From Sporolactobacillus shoreae (GTDB lineage Bacteria; Bacillota; Bacilli; Bacillales; Sporolactobacillaceae): a DNA stretch of 64,000 bases. The DNA lies in the NCBI RefSeq assembly GCF_004684935.1, contig NZ_SRJD01000015.1, forward strand, positions 1 to 64,000, in the 5' to 3' direction. Within the stretch, counting starts at the first letter, position 1; every line of letters begins with the position of its first letter. The position numbers and the translations under genes were made by a program. Below are positions 34,798 through 45,774 of the stretch, piece by piece. The notes beneath the pieces were generated by a model. It was not told the origin of the DNA, ran no database searches, and saw only the letters and a list, made by a program, of their open reading frames with translations.

Positions 34798-37700
34798 TCA
34801 GATCACTCCTTCACGCAATTTAATCAGATCGAAAATTTCCTGATCGCTCATCTCTGTCAGCCAGCCGTCCCCTTGGCCGAGTATCTGCCTCTGGAGCTTT
34901 TTCTTACGCTCAATCAGAAGATCAATGCGCTCCTCCAGAGTGCCTTCACAAATGAGTTTATACACATGGACATTACGTTCCTGACCAATCCGGTAAGCTC
35001 TGTCCGTCGCCTGCTCCTCAACCGCCGGGTTCCACCAGCGGTCATAATGGAATACATAGCCTGCCGCCGTCAGATTTATGCCCACACCGCCTGCTTTCAG
35101 AGACAGGATAAACAGTGTCTTTTTTCTAACGCCTGACTGAAATCTTTGGATCAGTTTTTCCCGCTGTTCAGCGCTCAGGCTGCCGTGCAGAAAAAAGACA
35201 TCGGCGTCCGGATGGCGCTTCCGGGTCTCCTGAAGAAGCTGCTGGCCCATTTGTACATATTGGGTGAAGACAAGAACTTTTTCATTACGGTCAAAGAGCG
35301 GTTCAAGAAGGTCGTAAAAAAGGTCCATTTTCCCTGATTTTTTCTGTTCGCCTTCCTTACCCAGTACAAGGGCAGGGTGGTCGCACACCTGTTTCAGCTT
35401 TGTGAGTGCGGAAAGGATCATGCCTTTGCGTTTTATGCCCGATGAAGTGCCGACGCTTTGCGTTAGGCGGTTGACAACTGTCTGATACAGGGAGGCCTGA
35501 TCTTTACTGAGAAAACATGTTTTCTTTGTTTCAAATTTATCCGGAAGATCTTGGATAATCCGCCTGTCCGTTTTTTCACGGCGAAGGATGAAGGGCCGGA
35601 TGATTTTTGTCAGTTCTCCTGTTTTTGACCGACTGCTTTTTTTCTCAACAGGGCCAATGAATTGCTTGCGGAATCTTTCGAGAGAGCCGAGATAGCCGGG
35701 GTTAAGAAAGTCCATGATGGACCAGAGCTCTTCCAGACGGTTTTCGATCGGTGTCCCGGTTAGGACGAGACGATGGGCGCTGCTGATCGTCCGTATCGCG
35801 CGCGTTTTTTGGGCATGAGGATTTTTGATGGCCTGAGCCTCATCAAGAATCACACTTTTCCAGTAAATTTGTTTTAAAGCTTCTGATTCTTTGGTGAAAA
35901 TGGCATAGCTTGTGACCATCACATCTGAGCTTCTGAGCCGTTCTTCGAGGAGCTGTCCATGCAGGCGGGAAGCCCCGTGATGGGTGTAGATATCTAGTTC
36001 CGGTGAAAAGGTCCGGAATTCGTGATTCCAGTTGGCGACCAGTGAAGTCGGGCAGATGACCAGAGCAGGTCCCTGAAACATCCGTTCCGGGACTGGTTCG
36101 GCGGGCAGGGTTTTGCAATGATCCAGGTAGGCGATCGCCTGAACCGTTTTGCCGAGTCCCATGTCGTCAGCGAGGCATCCTCCGACCCGCTGGTGCCTTA
36201 GATTGGCGAGCCAGGTAAATCCCTTTTTCTGATAGGGCCGGAGCTGGCCTGAAAATCCCTCTGGTACCGGTATGATTTTCGACGGCTTATTAATAATATG
36301 GTTCAGATAGTCATCGAGACCGCGTTCCAGATGCACTTTAATCAATTTATTTCTTTTTTTATGAGTCAGCGCGTCCAGCCGAAGAGCGCCGGCAACACTT
36401 GGTTTTTTGTCAAAAATCTCCATGACGCCGCCCATTTCAGTAAAAGCTTTCACCATCCGTTTCATCGGAAGGTGGATCCACTCACCCTCGTGCCGGATAA
36501 ACGACTGGTTTTCACTGACAAGTTGTCTGAATTCAGAGACGCTGAGCTGGATATCTCCGACAGCGATACGCCAGTCATAATTGATCAATGAGGAAAGGCT
36601 GAACAGTGATCGCTGATTTTCATCTTCCGACCTGATGTTAAGGTCAATGGCAACGAGGTCATCACTTTCTTTCACATCAAGATTATCAGGCAAACTTAAG
36701 GAGACAGAGACTGCTCCGAGCTCGTTCCTGTATTGAAAAAGATCGGAAAGTTCCTCGGAGGTTATGAGTCTGCCTGCTTTTCCAGCAAGAAAATTCAGAA
36801 TATGATCTGGTACTTCTCCTGTCAACCGATTGATACGTTCCTCCAGCCAGCTGTTCCTGCCCAGTGGGGAACGGCTCTGCAGTTTTTCAAGAGACCATTC
36901 GGTCCGTCTGGCATTCTTCCAGCCTTCGACAACCGTTTCATACTCCCAGACCGCGTCCTTGGAGAACGGATCATCCGGATCTGCCGGGTCAAGAATTATT
37001 TTCATCTGTTCGGGTGAAAACTGCTGCTCCATCCGCGCTTTTCTGAAAGCCAGCAACGCGCTGGTTAACGCCTGCGGATTGTGTGAGGAGACGGGGTGGG
37101 TCCAGTCCCCTATTTCCCGCTCAAGCTGATTCATTTCTTGTACTTTCAGCGGATTGGCCGTAGTGACCCACGGCTCTCCAGATGAATGAAAAGGAATGTT
37201 TTTTTCAGGGACACTCCCGGATGGGTTATTCGCTTCGATCAGCCCGGCGGCGGGTTTGTTTTCAAGCTGGGGAATCACAGATAAAGCGGTATCATGTACA
37301 AGCGTATTGGTCCAGAAAATGATCAGTAAATAGAGCCACTGCCTGACTTTTTCATCCTGAAGATCGGAGATTGAAAAGGAGAGATGGGGCAGCGAGCCCA
37401 GCCAATCGGCGAAAAGACCGCTCTTGTCAAGCGTTTGTATGTCAGGCATCCACTCGCAGAAATAACAGTGTTCATGTTTTCCACGTTCAAGGTGGTAAAA
37501 GAACGGATAAAACTGTCCGTTTTCCAGCAGAACTTTCAGTGCATCGGCGATCCTGCCGAACCATTGAAAGGTCCGGCCCGCTCTGATGTCTCCGTCATCC
37601 AGGACCCGGTCACGCATCAGTTTAAAGGCACTGTTCATGGGCATAAGAGCACCGGAAACCGGAAAATCGCCGGCGTCTCCCGCAAACTGGGCGGAAGATC

Positions 37701-37869
37701 TGAAGTAGCGATAAGGAGAGAGGTCTCCAAGCCACTCCGGAATGGGACCTTTTCCCGAAACGTCACCCGGAAAAGGGAGATTATTTCCTTCTTCATCAGT
37801 CAGCCAGATATAGAAATTCCATCCTTTTTCTATATGAGGCACGAATGTGATCTGCAGATAGCGGTTCAT
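34798..37869 (-). CDS. ywqA: SNF2-family DNA-dependent ATPase (YwqA-like)
   Basis: A 1023-aa Swi2/Snf2 ATPase. The N-terminal half (about 1-520) is the SNF2-associated bacterial domain. The ATPase core has motif I in DDMGLGKTVQA (about 590), motif II DEAQ (about 690), TGTPIENRLEELW (about 720), and motifs V-VI in LSLKAGGVGINLTAAGYVFH, then RAYRIGQ (about 950-985). The DEAQ variant of DEAH is normal for this subfamily. Such proteins remodel protein-DNA complexes, as RapA does. The start at 37869 has AAAGGAGA 8 nt upstream; a start 14 codons earlier lacks a ribosome site. It is co-transcribed with ywqB. Confidence 0.95.
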   Translation of the reverse strand: MNRYLQITFVPHIEKGWNFYIWLTDEEGNNLPFPGDVSGKGPIPEWLGDLSPYRYFRSSAQFAGDAGDFPVSGALMPMNSAFKLMRDRVLDDGDIRAGRTFQWFGRIADALKVLLENGQFYPFFYHLERGKHEHCYFCEWMPDIQTLDKSGLFADWLGSLPHLSFSISDLQDEKVRQWLYLLIIFWTNTLVHDTALSVIPQLENKPAAGLIEANNPSGSVPEKNIPFHSSGEPWVTTANPLKVQEMNQLEREIGDWTHPVSSHNPQALTSALLAFRKARMEQQFSPEQMKIILDPADPDDPFSKDAVWEYETVVEGWKNARRTEWSLEKLQSRSPLGRNSWLEERINRLTGEVPDHILNFLAGKAGRLITSEELSDLFQYRNELGAVSVSLSLPDNLDVKESDDLVAIDLNIRSEDENQRSLFSLSSLINYDWRIAVGDIQLSVSEFRQLVSENQSFIRHEGEWIHLPMKRMVKAFTEMGGVMEIFDKKPSVAGALRLDALTHKKRNKLIKVHLERGLDDYLNHIINKPSKIIPVPEGFSGQLRPYQKKGFTWLANLRHQRVGGCLADDMGLGKTVQAIAYLDHCKTLPAEPVPERMFQGPALVICPTSLVANWNHEFRTFSPELDIYTHHGASRLHGQLLEERLRSSDVMVTSYAIFTKESEALKQIYWKSVILDEAQAIKNPHAQKTRAIRTISSAHRLVLTGTPIENRLEELWSIMDFLNPGYLGSLERFRKQFIGPVEKKSSRSKTGELTKIIRPFILRREKTDRRIIQDLPDKFETKKTCFLSKDQASLYQTVVNRLTQSVGTSSGIKRKGMILSALTKLKQVCDHPALVLGKEGEQKKSGKMDLFYDLLEPLFDRNEKVLVFTQYVQMGQQLLQETRKRHPDADVFFLHGSLSAEQREKLIQRFQSGVRKKTLFILSLKAGGVGINLTAAGYVFHYDRWWNPAVEEQATDRAYRIGQERNVHVYKLICEGTLEERIDLLIERKKKLQRQILGQGDGWLTEMSDQEIFDLIKLREGVI

Positions 37870-38213
37870 CAGGAAAATCTCCTTTTCGGGCAAGGCTCTT
37901 AATTTGGGCATGCGGTCCTATTCGTCAAAAATAATCTATCCTATTAGTGTACCATATCGTCAGTGACAATGAAACGAACCTTGCTTTCTGAGCCGCGGGC
38001 TGCCGCGCTTTTTCCGCTTCAGAAAGAGTCGTTGATATTTCTCGCCTGGGCTTACTTTTGTGACGGTTTCTTGGTATGATAAAGACAACGCTTCAGAAAA
38101 GAAAACGGATCGGCCGGCGTGGGAGAGATCTGTCAAAGCCCGGTTGGCACTTTTGCGTCATCAAAAAATAATGGCAGCGCTGTCACAAAAAGGGTATTCG
38201 GAGGCAAGACAGA

Positions 38214-39035
38214 ATGAACATTCAGTCATGGCTTTTTCTTGATTCAGGAGTACATACTCCGTCTTATAATATGGCTTTGGATGAATATCTGCTTCAGCAG
38301 GGAGCTGCTGGAAGAAAGGAACCGGTCCTCCGATTTTATCAGTGGGATCCGCCCGGGCTGTCCATCGGCTATTTCCAAAAGACAAGTGGAAGAATTGATC
38401 GGTACGGGGCGGGGCGGCGCGGCGTCCGGCCGGTAAGGAGACTAACAGGGGGGCAGGCTGTTCTGCATGATCACGAACTTACGTACAGCGTCATCCTTCC
38501 TGAAAATTATCCGGACATGCCGCGTTCAGTCGTCGGTGCCTACCGGGTGCTTTCGAAGGGGCTTCTTGAAGGATTCAGGGAACTGGGACTGCAGGCTGAG
38601 CTGGCGATTCCAGAAAAGAAAAAGGAAAGCTCCCATTCACCGGTCTGTTTTGAAGAGGCTTCCTGGTATGAACTGGTTGTGGAAGGGCGGAAAGCGGCCG
38701 GAAGTTCCCAGACCCGGCGTGAAGGGATGATTCTCCAGCATGGATCGATCCCTTTATCCGTTGATGAAAACAAGCTATTTGATTGTTTTGATTACCCGAA
38801 CGAACGTGTTAAGGATCGGGCCAGGAAAGCGTTTGACGGGAAGGCAGTTTCACTAGACACGCTCACGGGCAGAAAGCTGACGATTGATGAGGTGAAGAGG
38901 GCTTTCTATACAGGTTTTGAAAAGGGTCTGGGAATCAAGCTTATTCCTGCGGATCTTACTCCTCAGGATGAGAAGGCTGTTTGGGAACTTGCGCATTCAA
39001 AATATGACACAGAAGCATGGAACTTTTCACGATAA
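38214..39035 (+). CDS. lipM: Octanoyl-[GcvH]:protein octanoyltransferase LipM
   Basis: A 273-aa member of the biotin/lipoate protein ligase fold, of the Bacillus LipM type. LipM moves octanoate from acyl carrier protein onto GcvH, the first step of lipoate assembly. The catalytic cysteine is in [19 protein letters not shown] (about residue 147), followed by [17 protein letters not shown], and [18 protein letters not shown] (about 79-96) is the substrate-loop signature. GGAGG precedes the ATG by about 10 nt, and a promoter-like TTACTT-17 bp-TATGAT lies near 38053-38081. lipA follows after 31 bp. Its substrate GcvH is encoded at 61391. Confidence 0.92.
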   Translation: MNIQSWLFLDSGVHTPSYNMALDEYLLQQGAAGRKEPVLRFYQWDPPGLSIGYFQKTSGRIDRYGAGRRGVRPVRRLTGGQAVLHDHELTYSVILPENYPDMPRSVVGAYRVLSKGLLEGFRELGLQAELAIPEKKKESSHSPVCFEEASWYELVVEGRKAAGSSQTRREGMILQHGSIPLSVDENKLFDCFDYPNERVKDRARKAFDGKAVSLDTLTGRKLTIDEVKRAFYTGFEKGLGIKLIPADLTPQDEKAVWELAHSKYDTEAWNFSR

Positions 39036-39066
39036 GACACAAATCAATATTAAGGGGGAGAAGACG

Positions 39067-39996
39067 TTGGAGAATCACCGGGAATATCTGAGAAAACCGG
39101 AATGGCTGAAGATCAGGCTGGACACAAATCAGGATTATCGCGGTATTAAGACATTGATGCGCGAAGAGCGGCTCCATACGGTCTGCGAAGAGGCAAAATG
39201 CCCCAATATTCATGAGTGCTGGGCTACCAGAAGAACCGCAACTTTTATGATACTTGGAGACATCTGTACCCGTGGATGTCGCTTCTGCGCGGTAAAAACG
39301 GGACGTCCTACCGAACTCGATCTGCGCGAGCCGGAACGGGTGGCTGATTCAGTGAAAAAGATGAAGCTGCGCCATGTCGTCGTGACAGCTGTTGCCCGTG
39401 ATGACTTAAACGATGGGGGCGCGGGTGTTTTTGCGGAGACAGTGCGAGCGATCCGAAGAAAAGTGCCGTACTGCACCATTGAAGTCCTTCCTTCTGACAT
39501 GAAGGGAGACGATGAAAGCATTCTGACTCTGATGGATGCGAAGCCGGATATTTTTGACCATAATATTGAAACGGTCCGCAGATTGACAAAAAGCGTCCGC
39601 GCAATCGCAACCTATGACCGCTCTCTGGCTGTTCTGCGGAGGGTTAAAGAACTGAGTCCTAATACGCCGACGAAATCGAGTATCATGGTCGGACTTGGCG
39701 AAACCAAGGAAGAGATCCTTCAGGCAATGGATGATCTGCTTGAGAATCACGTGGATATTATGGTGATCGGCCAATACCTCCAGCCAACCCGAAAACACCT
39801 GGATGTTGTCCGCTATTACCAGCCTGCCGAGTTCGAGGAGCTGAAAAAGATTGCCATGGAAAAAGGTTTCAGGCATTGCGAGGCCGGACCGCTTGCCCGT
39901 TCTTCTTACCACGCCGATGAGCAGGTTGATCCGGAATCACGGCTCAGACATGATCGACTGATTGAAGAGGAAGATCATGAGGATCAAAGAATCTGA
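39067..39996 (+). CDS. lipA: Lipoyl synthase
   Basis: A 309-aa radical-SAM enzyme that inserts two sulfurs into protein-bound octanoyl groups. The auxiliary cluster cysteines are in [12 protein letters not shown] (about residue 42) and the SAM cluster is CTRGCRFC (about 69); the C-terminal Arg-Ser-Ser-Tyr that ligates the auxiliary cluster is seen as [11 protein letters not shown]. The start is taken as TTG at 39067, since GGGGGAG lies 6 nt upstream and the product then has normal family length (about 300). An upstream ATG at 38917 falls inside lipM. It forms an operon with lipM. Confidence 0.95.
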   Translation: MENHREYLRKPEWLKIRLDTNQDYRGIKTLMREERLHTVCEEAKCPNIHECWATRRTATFMILGDICTRGCRFCAVKTGRPTELDLREPERVADSVKKMKLRHVVVTAVARDDLNDGGAGVFAETVRAIRRKVPYCTIEVLPSDMKGDDESILTLMDAKPDIFDHNIETVRRLTKSVRAIATYDRSLAVLRRVKELSPNTPTKSSIMVGLGETKEEILQAMDDLLENHVDIMVIGQYLQPTRKHLDVVRYYQPAEFEELKKIAMEKGFRHCEAGPLARSSYHADEQVDPESRLRHDRLIEEEDHEDQRI

Positions 39997-40005
39997 CAGA
40001 TTAAA

Positions 40006-40055
40006 AACGCCGCTTCCAGAGACTGAATCATCAGTCCGGTGGCGGCATTCTATTT
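40006..40055 (+). terminator. Terminator of lipM-lipA
   Basis: GCCGC pairs with GCGGC, with an inner GACTGA/TCAGTC stem, 10 bp after the lipA stop. The T-run is short. Confidence 0.6.
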
Positions 40056-40074
40056 AAGATATTAAAAAAAGTCT

Positions 40075-40980
40075 TTACTGGCCGAACTGGTAGAGCCTCT
40101 CATAAAAGTCTTCCGTGTACTTGGAAAAAAGTTGTTCCGAAGGGGCGAGTTCCCGGCTTCGCGGATAGATCATTCCGACGGATCGCGAGACCTCAGGCGA
40201 ATGAAGCGGTGCGGTGACGATGCCCGCAGGAAGGTTGTAAGTAACGGCATTCTCCGGCATCAGCGCGATGCCGAAGTCCGCGGCCACCAGCCCTTTGATG
40301 GTATCCATATCCTCCCCTTCAAAAACAATGTCCGGTTCGAATCCCGCCTGTCCGCAGGCATCACGGAACAACTCCTGAAGTGAGAGCCTGCTGCGGAATG
40401 TAATGAACCTTTCGTTTTTCAGCTTTCCGAGAGGGATGGCTGTTTTTCCGGCAAACCGGTGATGTTTGGGCAGGAGTAGGACCATTTTTTCTGTATAAAG
40501 AATTTTGCTGTGCACGGCCTCATGATTTTTGGGTACGGGGGAAGCAAATGCCAGATCAATGTTCCCCTGTTCAATTAAATGGATGAGATAGGGGACTGTC
40601 CCCTGATGAAGCTGAAAACTGATTCCCGGATGAGTCTTATGGAAATTCTGCAGCATGATCGGGAGTGTGTGGACGGACAGGCTGGTTGAAATCCCCAGCC
40701 TGATCCGCCCGATCTCGGGATTCAGGTGCTCTTTGATTTTCTGCTCGGCTTTTTCAAATTCAAGAAGACCCCGTTCCGCGTGTTCCAGAAAAATTTTCCC
40801 GGCAGGCGTCAACTGGATATTGCGGCCTTTTCTCATAAAAAGTGAGACCCCCAGCTCGTCCTCAAGCAGGGCAATCTGCCTGCTGATCGCGGACTGCGCT
40901 ACGTGGAGAGCCGTTGCGGCCTGTGTGATATGCTCCCTTTTTGCCGCTTCAATAAAGTATTCGATTTGCCGTAATTCCAT
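40075..40980 (-). CDS. gltC: LysR-family activator GltC of glutamate synthase
   Basis: A 301-aa LysR regulator: winged helix (residues 1-60, MELRQIEYFIEAAKREHITQ) and effector domain (about 88-295). In Bacillus, GltC activates gltAB in response to 2-oxoglutarate and is repressed by glutamate. The call rests on its divergent position next to gltA, with 195 bp between the starts, and on the subgroup N terminus. The ATG at 40980 has GGAGTG upstream. The divergent region (40981-41175) is AT-rich and must hold both promoters; I could not define the GltC boxes. Confidence 0.9.
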   Translation of the reverse strand: MELRQIEYFIEAAKREHITQAATALHVAQSAISRQIALLEDELGVSLFMRKGRNIQLTPAGKIFLEHAERGLLEFEKAEQKIKEHLNPEIGRIRLGISTSLSVHTLPIMLQNFHKTHPGISFQLHQGTVPYLIHLIEQGNIDLAFASPVPKNHEAVHSKILYTEKMVLLLPKHHRFAGKTAIPLGKLKNERFITFRSRLSLQELFRDACGQAGFEPDIVFEGEDMDTIKGLVAADFGIALMPENAVTYNLPAGIVTAPLHSPEVSRSVGMIYPRSRELAPSEQLFSKYTEDFYERLYQFGQ

Positions 40981-41175
40981 GGTCCGCACTCCATTCATAT
41001 CGAATCGAGATTAATCTGTTCTTAATTATATATTGAAAAGATTGATGATTAAAGTGTAAAATAAAATTACCAAACTTTTCGGAAAAAAGTAGATAGAGAT
41101 ACAAATATATTTTCTGAAAAGTTGGACAGATAAATGATGCGAGATTGCGAAGAGACAGAAGGAAGGATGACGTTT

Positions 41176-44100
41176 ATGATTACAAAGGGAGAGACGAGAG
41201 CCAATGTCTCGGAAGGCTTGTATCGTCCGGAATTTGAACACGATTCCTGCGGCATTGGATTGTACGCGGATATCAAGGGGCGTGCATCCAATGATGTAGT
41301 TAAAACCGCACTTGAAATGCTTGCGAGGTTGGATCACCGCGCGGGCAAGGCGGCTGATGGAAAAACCGGTGATGGCGCGGGCATACTCGTTCAGATTCCC
41401 AACCAGTTTTTTCAGTCTGTATGCAATTTTTCGCTTCCGTCTGCCGGACATTATGGTGTCGGCATGTTTTTCATGCCTCAGGACCGCTCTGCCAGAATGG
41501 TTGCGATTGGAAAAATAAAAGCGTGTATCGCTGCGCGTAATCTACGGCTTTATGGTGAGCGCGATGTTCCTGTTGAAGAAAATGAGATCAGCCGGCTCGC
41601 CCGGAGCAAAGCGCCGTTTATGTACCAGATGTTTATCGGGACGGCGGGCCAAGACTCTGGACACGCGCTTGATATTGAGCTGTATCTCTTGAGAAAAGCG
41701 ATTGAAGTAAAACTTAAAAATGAAGTTTATGTTGCGAGTCTGTCCAGTCAGACTCTGGTTTATAAAGGCATGCTGCGGGCGAAAGAAGTGTCCGCTTTTT
41801 ATACCGATCTTCAGGATGAACATTTTGTTTCGGCACTCGCTTTAGTGCATTCCCGCTACAGCACGAATACGTTCCCAAGCTGGCAGCGGGCGCATCCTAA
41901 CCGGATGATTGTTCATAACGGTGAAATTAATACGATCCGTGGAAACATGAGCTGGTTTAATGCCAAGGCGAAACGGCTGGAGGGAGGAAGGCTGCCGCAG
42001 ATTATAGATCCAGACGGCAGTGATTCGGCCATTTTTGATAACGTGCTGGAGTTTCTGACCTATCATGGTTTTTCGCTGTCTCATGCCATAATGCTGATGG
42101 TTCCCGAACCATGGGAGAATCAGTCGGAACTGCCGGAATATCTCCGCGATTTCTACGAATTTCACAGCCGGATGATGGAACCGTGGGACGGACCGATGGC
42201 ACTTGGTTTTTGCAACGGGAAACAAATCGGCGCGATTTTGGACCGGAACGGACTTCGTCCCGCCCGGTATTATATAACGAATGACGATAAGGTTGTCTTT
42301 TCTTCGGAGGTGGGTGTCGCAGATCTCGACGCGTCTAATATCCGTGAACGCTGCCATCTGAAACCCGGCCAGCTTCTGCTGATTGACACTGAAAAGGGCA
42401 GAATTGTTCCGAGCGATGAACTGAAGAAAGAAATCTGCCAGGCTGAAGACTATCATAAGCTACTTAAGGAATCAGTGATCAGGATAAAAGATGAGTCACC
42501 TGAACCTGAGAAAATATCAGACACGGTTCGGCTCTTTCAGCAGAAAGTGCAGGGATATACCTACGAGGATCTGACCAAAGCTATTGAGCCAATGGCAGAA
42601 ACAGGCAAGGAACCGACCGGATCGATGGCGAATGACACGCCTCTCGCCGTACTTTCCAATAAGTCTCAGGTGCTCTTCGACTATTTCAAACAGTGGTTTT
42701 CCCAGGTAACAAATCCGCCGATTGATGCGATCCGTGAAGCCTGGGTTATGTCGAAAATTACCTGGCTCGGACCGCAAGTCGGCCTGCTGGATCCGGTTCG
42801 GCATGTTTCAACGCAGATCCGTCTGAACCATCCGGTCCTGGACAGAAAAACGTTCTGCTCCATTCAGCGTCAGGGTTTGAAAACTGCTGTAATTCAGACG
42901 CTGTTCTCGGCGGATAAGGGAAATGGAGGACTCTCCGAAGCTCTGGGCCAGCTGATCCTTAAAACGGATCAGCAGATTCATGACGGTGCTTCACTAATCA
43001 TTCTTTCGGATCGCGCTTTGGATGAGAAAAAAGTGCCGATTCCGTCGCTTCTTGCTGTAAGTGCTGTTCACCATCATCTGATTGATCAGGGCACAAGGAC
43101 ACAGGTCAGCCTGATCGTTGACTCCGGGGAGCCGCATGACAGCCACCAGATTTCCCTGCTTCTCGGCTACGGCGCCGACGCGATTCATCCTTATCTGGCA
43201 CTTGAATCTGTGAGTGAACTGAAACAGACCGGGCATCTTAGCGTCTCCGAAGAAGAAGCGGAACAGAATTATATCAAAGCTCTGGTTGGCGGGATTGTTA
43301 AAATCATGTCCAAAGTGGGTATTTCATCGATTCAGAGTTACCGCGGTGCACAGACCTTTGAAGCACTCGGCCTTTCCGATGAGCTGATTGAAAAATACTT
43401 TAAAGGAACGGTTTCCCAGATCGGTGGCATCGGCTTGAATGAAATTTCGGAAGAATCACTGCGCCGCCACCACAAAGCGACTGAGGAACTACTCCTTGGC
43501 GATCTGAAAACATTGGATGATGGAAGCACGCTGCAGTGGCGCCAGGGCGGTGAACAGCATAAGATTGAACCTTTGATCGTGCATATGCTTCAGCAGGCGA
43601 CACGCAGAAATGAATATAAATTGTATAAGGACTATGCGGAGATGGTCGACGATGCGCCATTCTCTACAATCCGCAGCCTGCTGACTTTTGAGAAGGATCG
43701 CCAACCGATTCCTCTGGATGAAGTCGAGCCTGTGGAAGATATTCTGAAACGGTTCAAAACCGGCGCTATGTCTTACGGTTCGATCAGCAAGGAAGCGCAT
43801 GAGGCACTGGCTATTGCCATGAACCGTATTGGCGGAAAAAGCAACAGCGGCGAGGGCGGCGAAGACGCGGACCGTTTCGTCCGGGACGAGAACGGCGATT
43901 GGCGCCGCAGTGCGATCAAACAGGTCGCATCGGCGAGATTCGGAGTCACGAGCTATTATCTGTCGGAAGCGGCCGAACTTCAGATTAAGATGGCGCAGGG
44001 AGCGAAACCTGGAGAAGGCGGAATGCTTCCTGCGGGAAAGGTTTATCCGTGGATCGCTCATACGCGTCGCGCAACAACCGGCGTCGCCTTGATCTCACCG

Positions 44101-45729
44101 CCGCCTCATCATGATATTTATTCTATCGAGGATCTTGCTCAACTCATTTATGACTTGAAGTCGAGCAATCCAAAGGCGCGGATCAGCGTCAAGCTGGTTG
44201 CCAAAGGCGGCGTCGGTACGATTGCCGCAGGCGTTGCTAAGGGTAAGGCGGATGTCATCCTGATCAGCGGTCATGATGGAGGGACCGGAGCGGCTTCCAA
44301 AACGAGCATCAAGCATGCCGGCCTGCCATGGGAACTGGGTCTGGCTGAAGCCCATCAGACTCTGATGAAAAATGGCCTGCGTGACCGTGTCAGGCTTGAA
44401 ACCGACGGCAAGCTGATGACCGGCCGCGATGTTCTGATCGCAGCCTGCCTCGGTGCCGAAGAATATGGTTTTGCGACAGCACCTCTGGTCGTTCTTGGCT
44501 GTCTGATGATGCGGGCCTGCCACCTTGACTCATGCCCTGTAGGCATCGCGACTCAGAATCCGGAGCTGCGCAAACACTTCAACGGCAGCCCGGATTACAT
44601 TGTTAATTTTATGACGTTTATCGCCCGGGATATTCGCGAACAGCTGGCGGGTCTTGGTTACCGATCGCTCGATGAAGTGATCGGCCAGGCTCATCTGCTT
44701 CGCATTAAGAAGGAAGTGCACAACCACTGGAAGGCGAAATATCTCGATTTGTCCGATTTACTGTATCAGGCGGAAAGCGATGTCTCCAAGCGCCATTTCG
44801 CCCGTGCTCAGGATCATCACATAGAAAGACGTTTCGATGAGCGAAATCTGATTTCTACCTGTCTGCCAACGATTGAAAATAAGCGGCCGGTACATTTATC
44901 CTACAAATTGAGAAACTCCGATCGGACTGTCGGAACGACACTCGGATACGTTATTTCGAAATCTACGGGTGGACGCGGCCTGCCGGAAGACACAATCAAT
45001 CTTTCGTTTACAGGGAGCGCGGGACAAAGCTTCGCTTCATTCATTCCGAGAGGTGTCACCATGACCTTGACCGGAGATGCCAACGACTATGTGGGCAAAG
45101 GCCTGTCCGGTGGCAAGGTGATCATAAAATCTGAAGAAGTAGTCGGTGTTCCGATGGATTCACAGGCGATGATGGGCAATGTAGCCTTCTTCGGCGCGGC
45201 TGAGGGCGAGGCTTATATCCGCGGGACGGCAGGCGGCCGTTTCTGTGTACGCAACAGCGGCGCTTATGCCGTTGTTGAGGGTGTCGGTGAGAACGGCTGT
45301 GAGTATATGACCGGCGGCAAAGTAATCGTTCTGGGATCAATCGGCCGTAATTTTGCGGCAGGCATGTCTGGCGGAACGGCATATGTCCTTCCTGAAGGCC
45401 AGCCTTCCGAGGTTCTTGCTCATATCAACCATGAACTGGTGAACATTGAAAAACTCACGGATAAGAAAGAGCTTGAAGCTGTCTACGGACTGATCAGAAA
45501 TCACCTGAATTATACAGGCAGTCCTAAGGCAGGGAATATTCTTGAAAACTGGGAAGAGTATGCCGAGCGCTTCATCAAAATTATTCCGCGTGATTATGAA
45601 GCGATACTTGCACAGATCGGGCACTATAAAGCTCAGGGTCTTAGTGAGGAACAGGCCAAGGAAGAAGCTTTCTATCTGAAAAAGCAGGGTAAACTTGCTG
45701 TTCCAAAATCGGATTATCAGCCGGTGTAA
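41176..45729 (+). CDS. gltA: Glutamate synthase (NADPH) large subunit
   Basis: A 1517-aa enzyme that transfers glutamine amide nitrogen to 2-oxoglutarate. The N-terminal class II amidotransferase has its nucleophile in FEHDSCGIG (about residue 23), so a short propeptide must be removed. The central domain and FMN synthase domain follow (GEGGEDADRF about 900; AKGGVGTIAAGVAKGKAD about 1015). The 3Fe-4S cysteines are in CLMMRACHLDSCPVG (about 1110), and the C-terminal beta-helix is GXGXG-rich (1260-1440). The ATG at 41176 has GGAAGG 9 nt upstream. Length and domains are complete. gltB follows after 45 bp. Confidence 0.96.
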   Translation: MITKGETRANVSEGLYRPEFEHDSCGIGLYADIKGRASNDVVKTALEMLARLDHRAGKAADGKTGDGAGILVQIPNQFFQSVCNFSLPSAGHYGVGMFFMPQDRSARMVAIGKIKACIAARNLRLYGERDVPVEENEISRLARSKAPFMYQMFIGTAGQDSGHALDIELYLLRKAIEVKLKNEVYVASLSSQTLVYKGMLRAKEVSAFYTDLQDEHFVSALALVHSRYSTNTFPSWQRAHPNRMIVHNGEINTIRGNMSWFNAKAKRLEGGRLPQIIDPDGSDSAIFDNVLEFLTYHGFSLSHAIMLMVPEPWENQSELPEYLRDFYEFHSRMMEPWDGPMALGFCNGKQIGAILDRNGLRPARYYITNDDKVVFSSEVGVADLDASNIRERCHLKPGQLLLIDTEKGRIVPSDELKKEICQAEDYHKLLKESVIRIKDESPEPEKISDTVRLFQQKVQGYTYEDLTKAIEPMAETGKEPTGSMANDTPLAVLSNKSQVLFDYFKQWFSQVTNPPIDAIREAWVMSKITWLGPQVGLLDPVRHVSTQIRLNHPVLDRKTFCSIQRQGLKTAVIQTLFSADKGNGGLSEALGQLILKTDQQIHDGASLIILSDRALDEKKVPIPSLLAVSAVHHHLIDQGTRTQVSLIVDSGEPHDSHQISLLLGYGADAIHPYLALESVSELKQTGHLSVSEEEAEQNYIKALVGGIVKIMSKVGISSIQSYRGAQTFEALGLSDELIEKYFKGTVSQIGGIGLNEISEESLRRHHKATEELLLGDLKTLDDGSTLQWRQGGEQHKIEPLIVHMLQQATRRNEYKLYKDYAEMVDDAPFSTIRSLLTFEKDRQPIPLDEVEPVEDILKRFKTGAMSYGSISKEAHEALAIAMNRIGGKSNSGEGGEDADRFVRDENGDWRRSAIKQVASARFGVTSYYLSEAAELQIKMAQGAKPGEGGMLPAGKVYPWIAHTRRATTGVALISPPPHHDIYSIEDLAQLIYDLKSSNPKARISVKLVAKGGVGTIAAGVAKGKADVILISGHDGGTGAASKTSIKHAGLPWELGLAEAHQTLMKNGLRDRVRLETDGKLMTGRDVLIAACLGAEEYGFATAPLVVLGCLMMRACHLDSCPVGIATQNPELRKHFNGSPDYIVNFMTFIARDIREQLAGLGYRSLDEVIGQAHLLRIKKEVHNHWKAKYLDLSDLLYQAESDVSKRHFARAQDHHIERRFDERNLISTCLPTIENKRPVHLSYKLRNSDRTVGTTLGYVISKSTGGRGLPEDTINLSFTGSAGQSFASFIPRGVTMTLTGDANDYVGKGLSGGKVIIKSEEVVGVPMDSQAMMGNVAFFGAAEGEAYIRGTAGGRFCVRNSGAYAVVEGVGENGCEYMTGGKVIVLGSIGRNFAAGMSGGTAYVLPEGQPSEVLAHINHELVNIEKLTDKKELEAVYGLIRNHLNYTGSPKAGNILENWEEYAERFIKIIPRDYEAILAQIGHYKAQGLSEEQAKEEAFYLKKQGKLAVPKSDYQPV

Positions 45730-45774
45730 TGCTGAGCGCTTCCGGATAAATTTTGAAAGGATGAAGCTGAAACA

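Noticed and set aside
38060-38242. Sixty-codon frame before lipM
   Set aside because: It starts within the likely lipM promoter (TATGAT near 38076), has no ribosome site and overlaps the lipM start.
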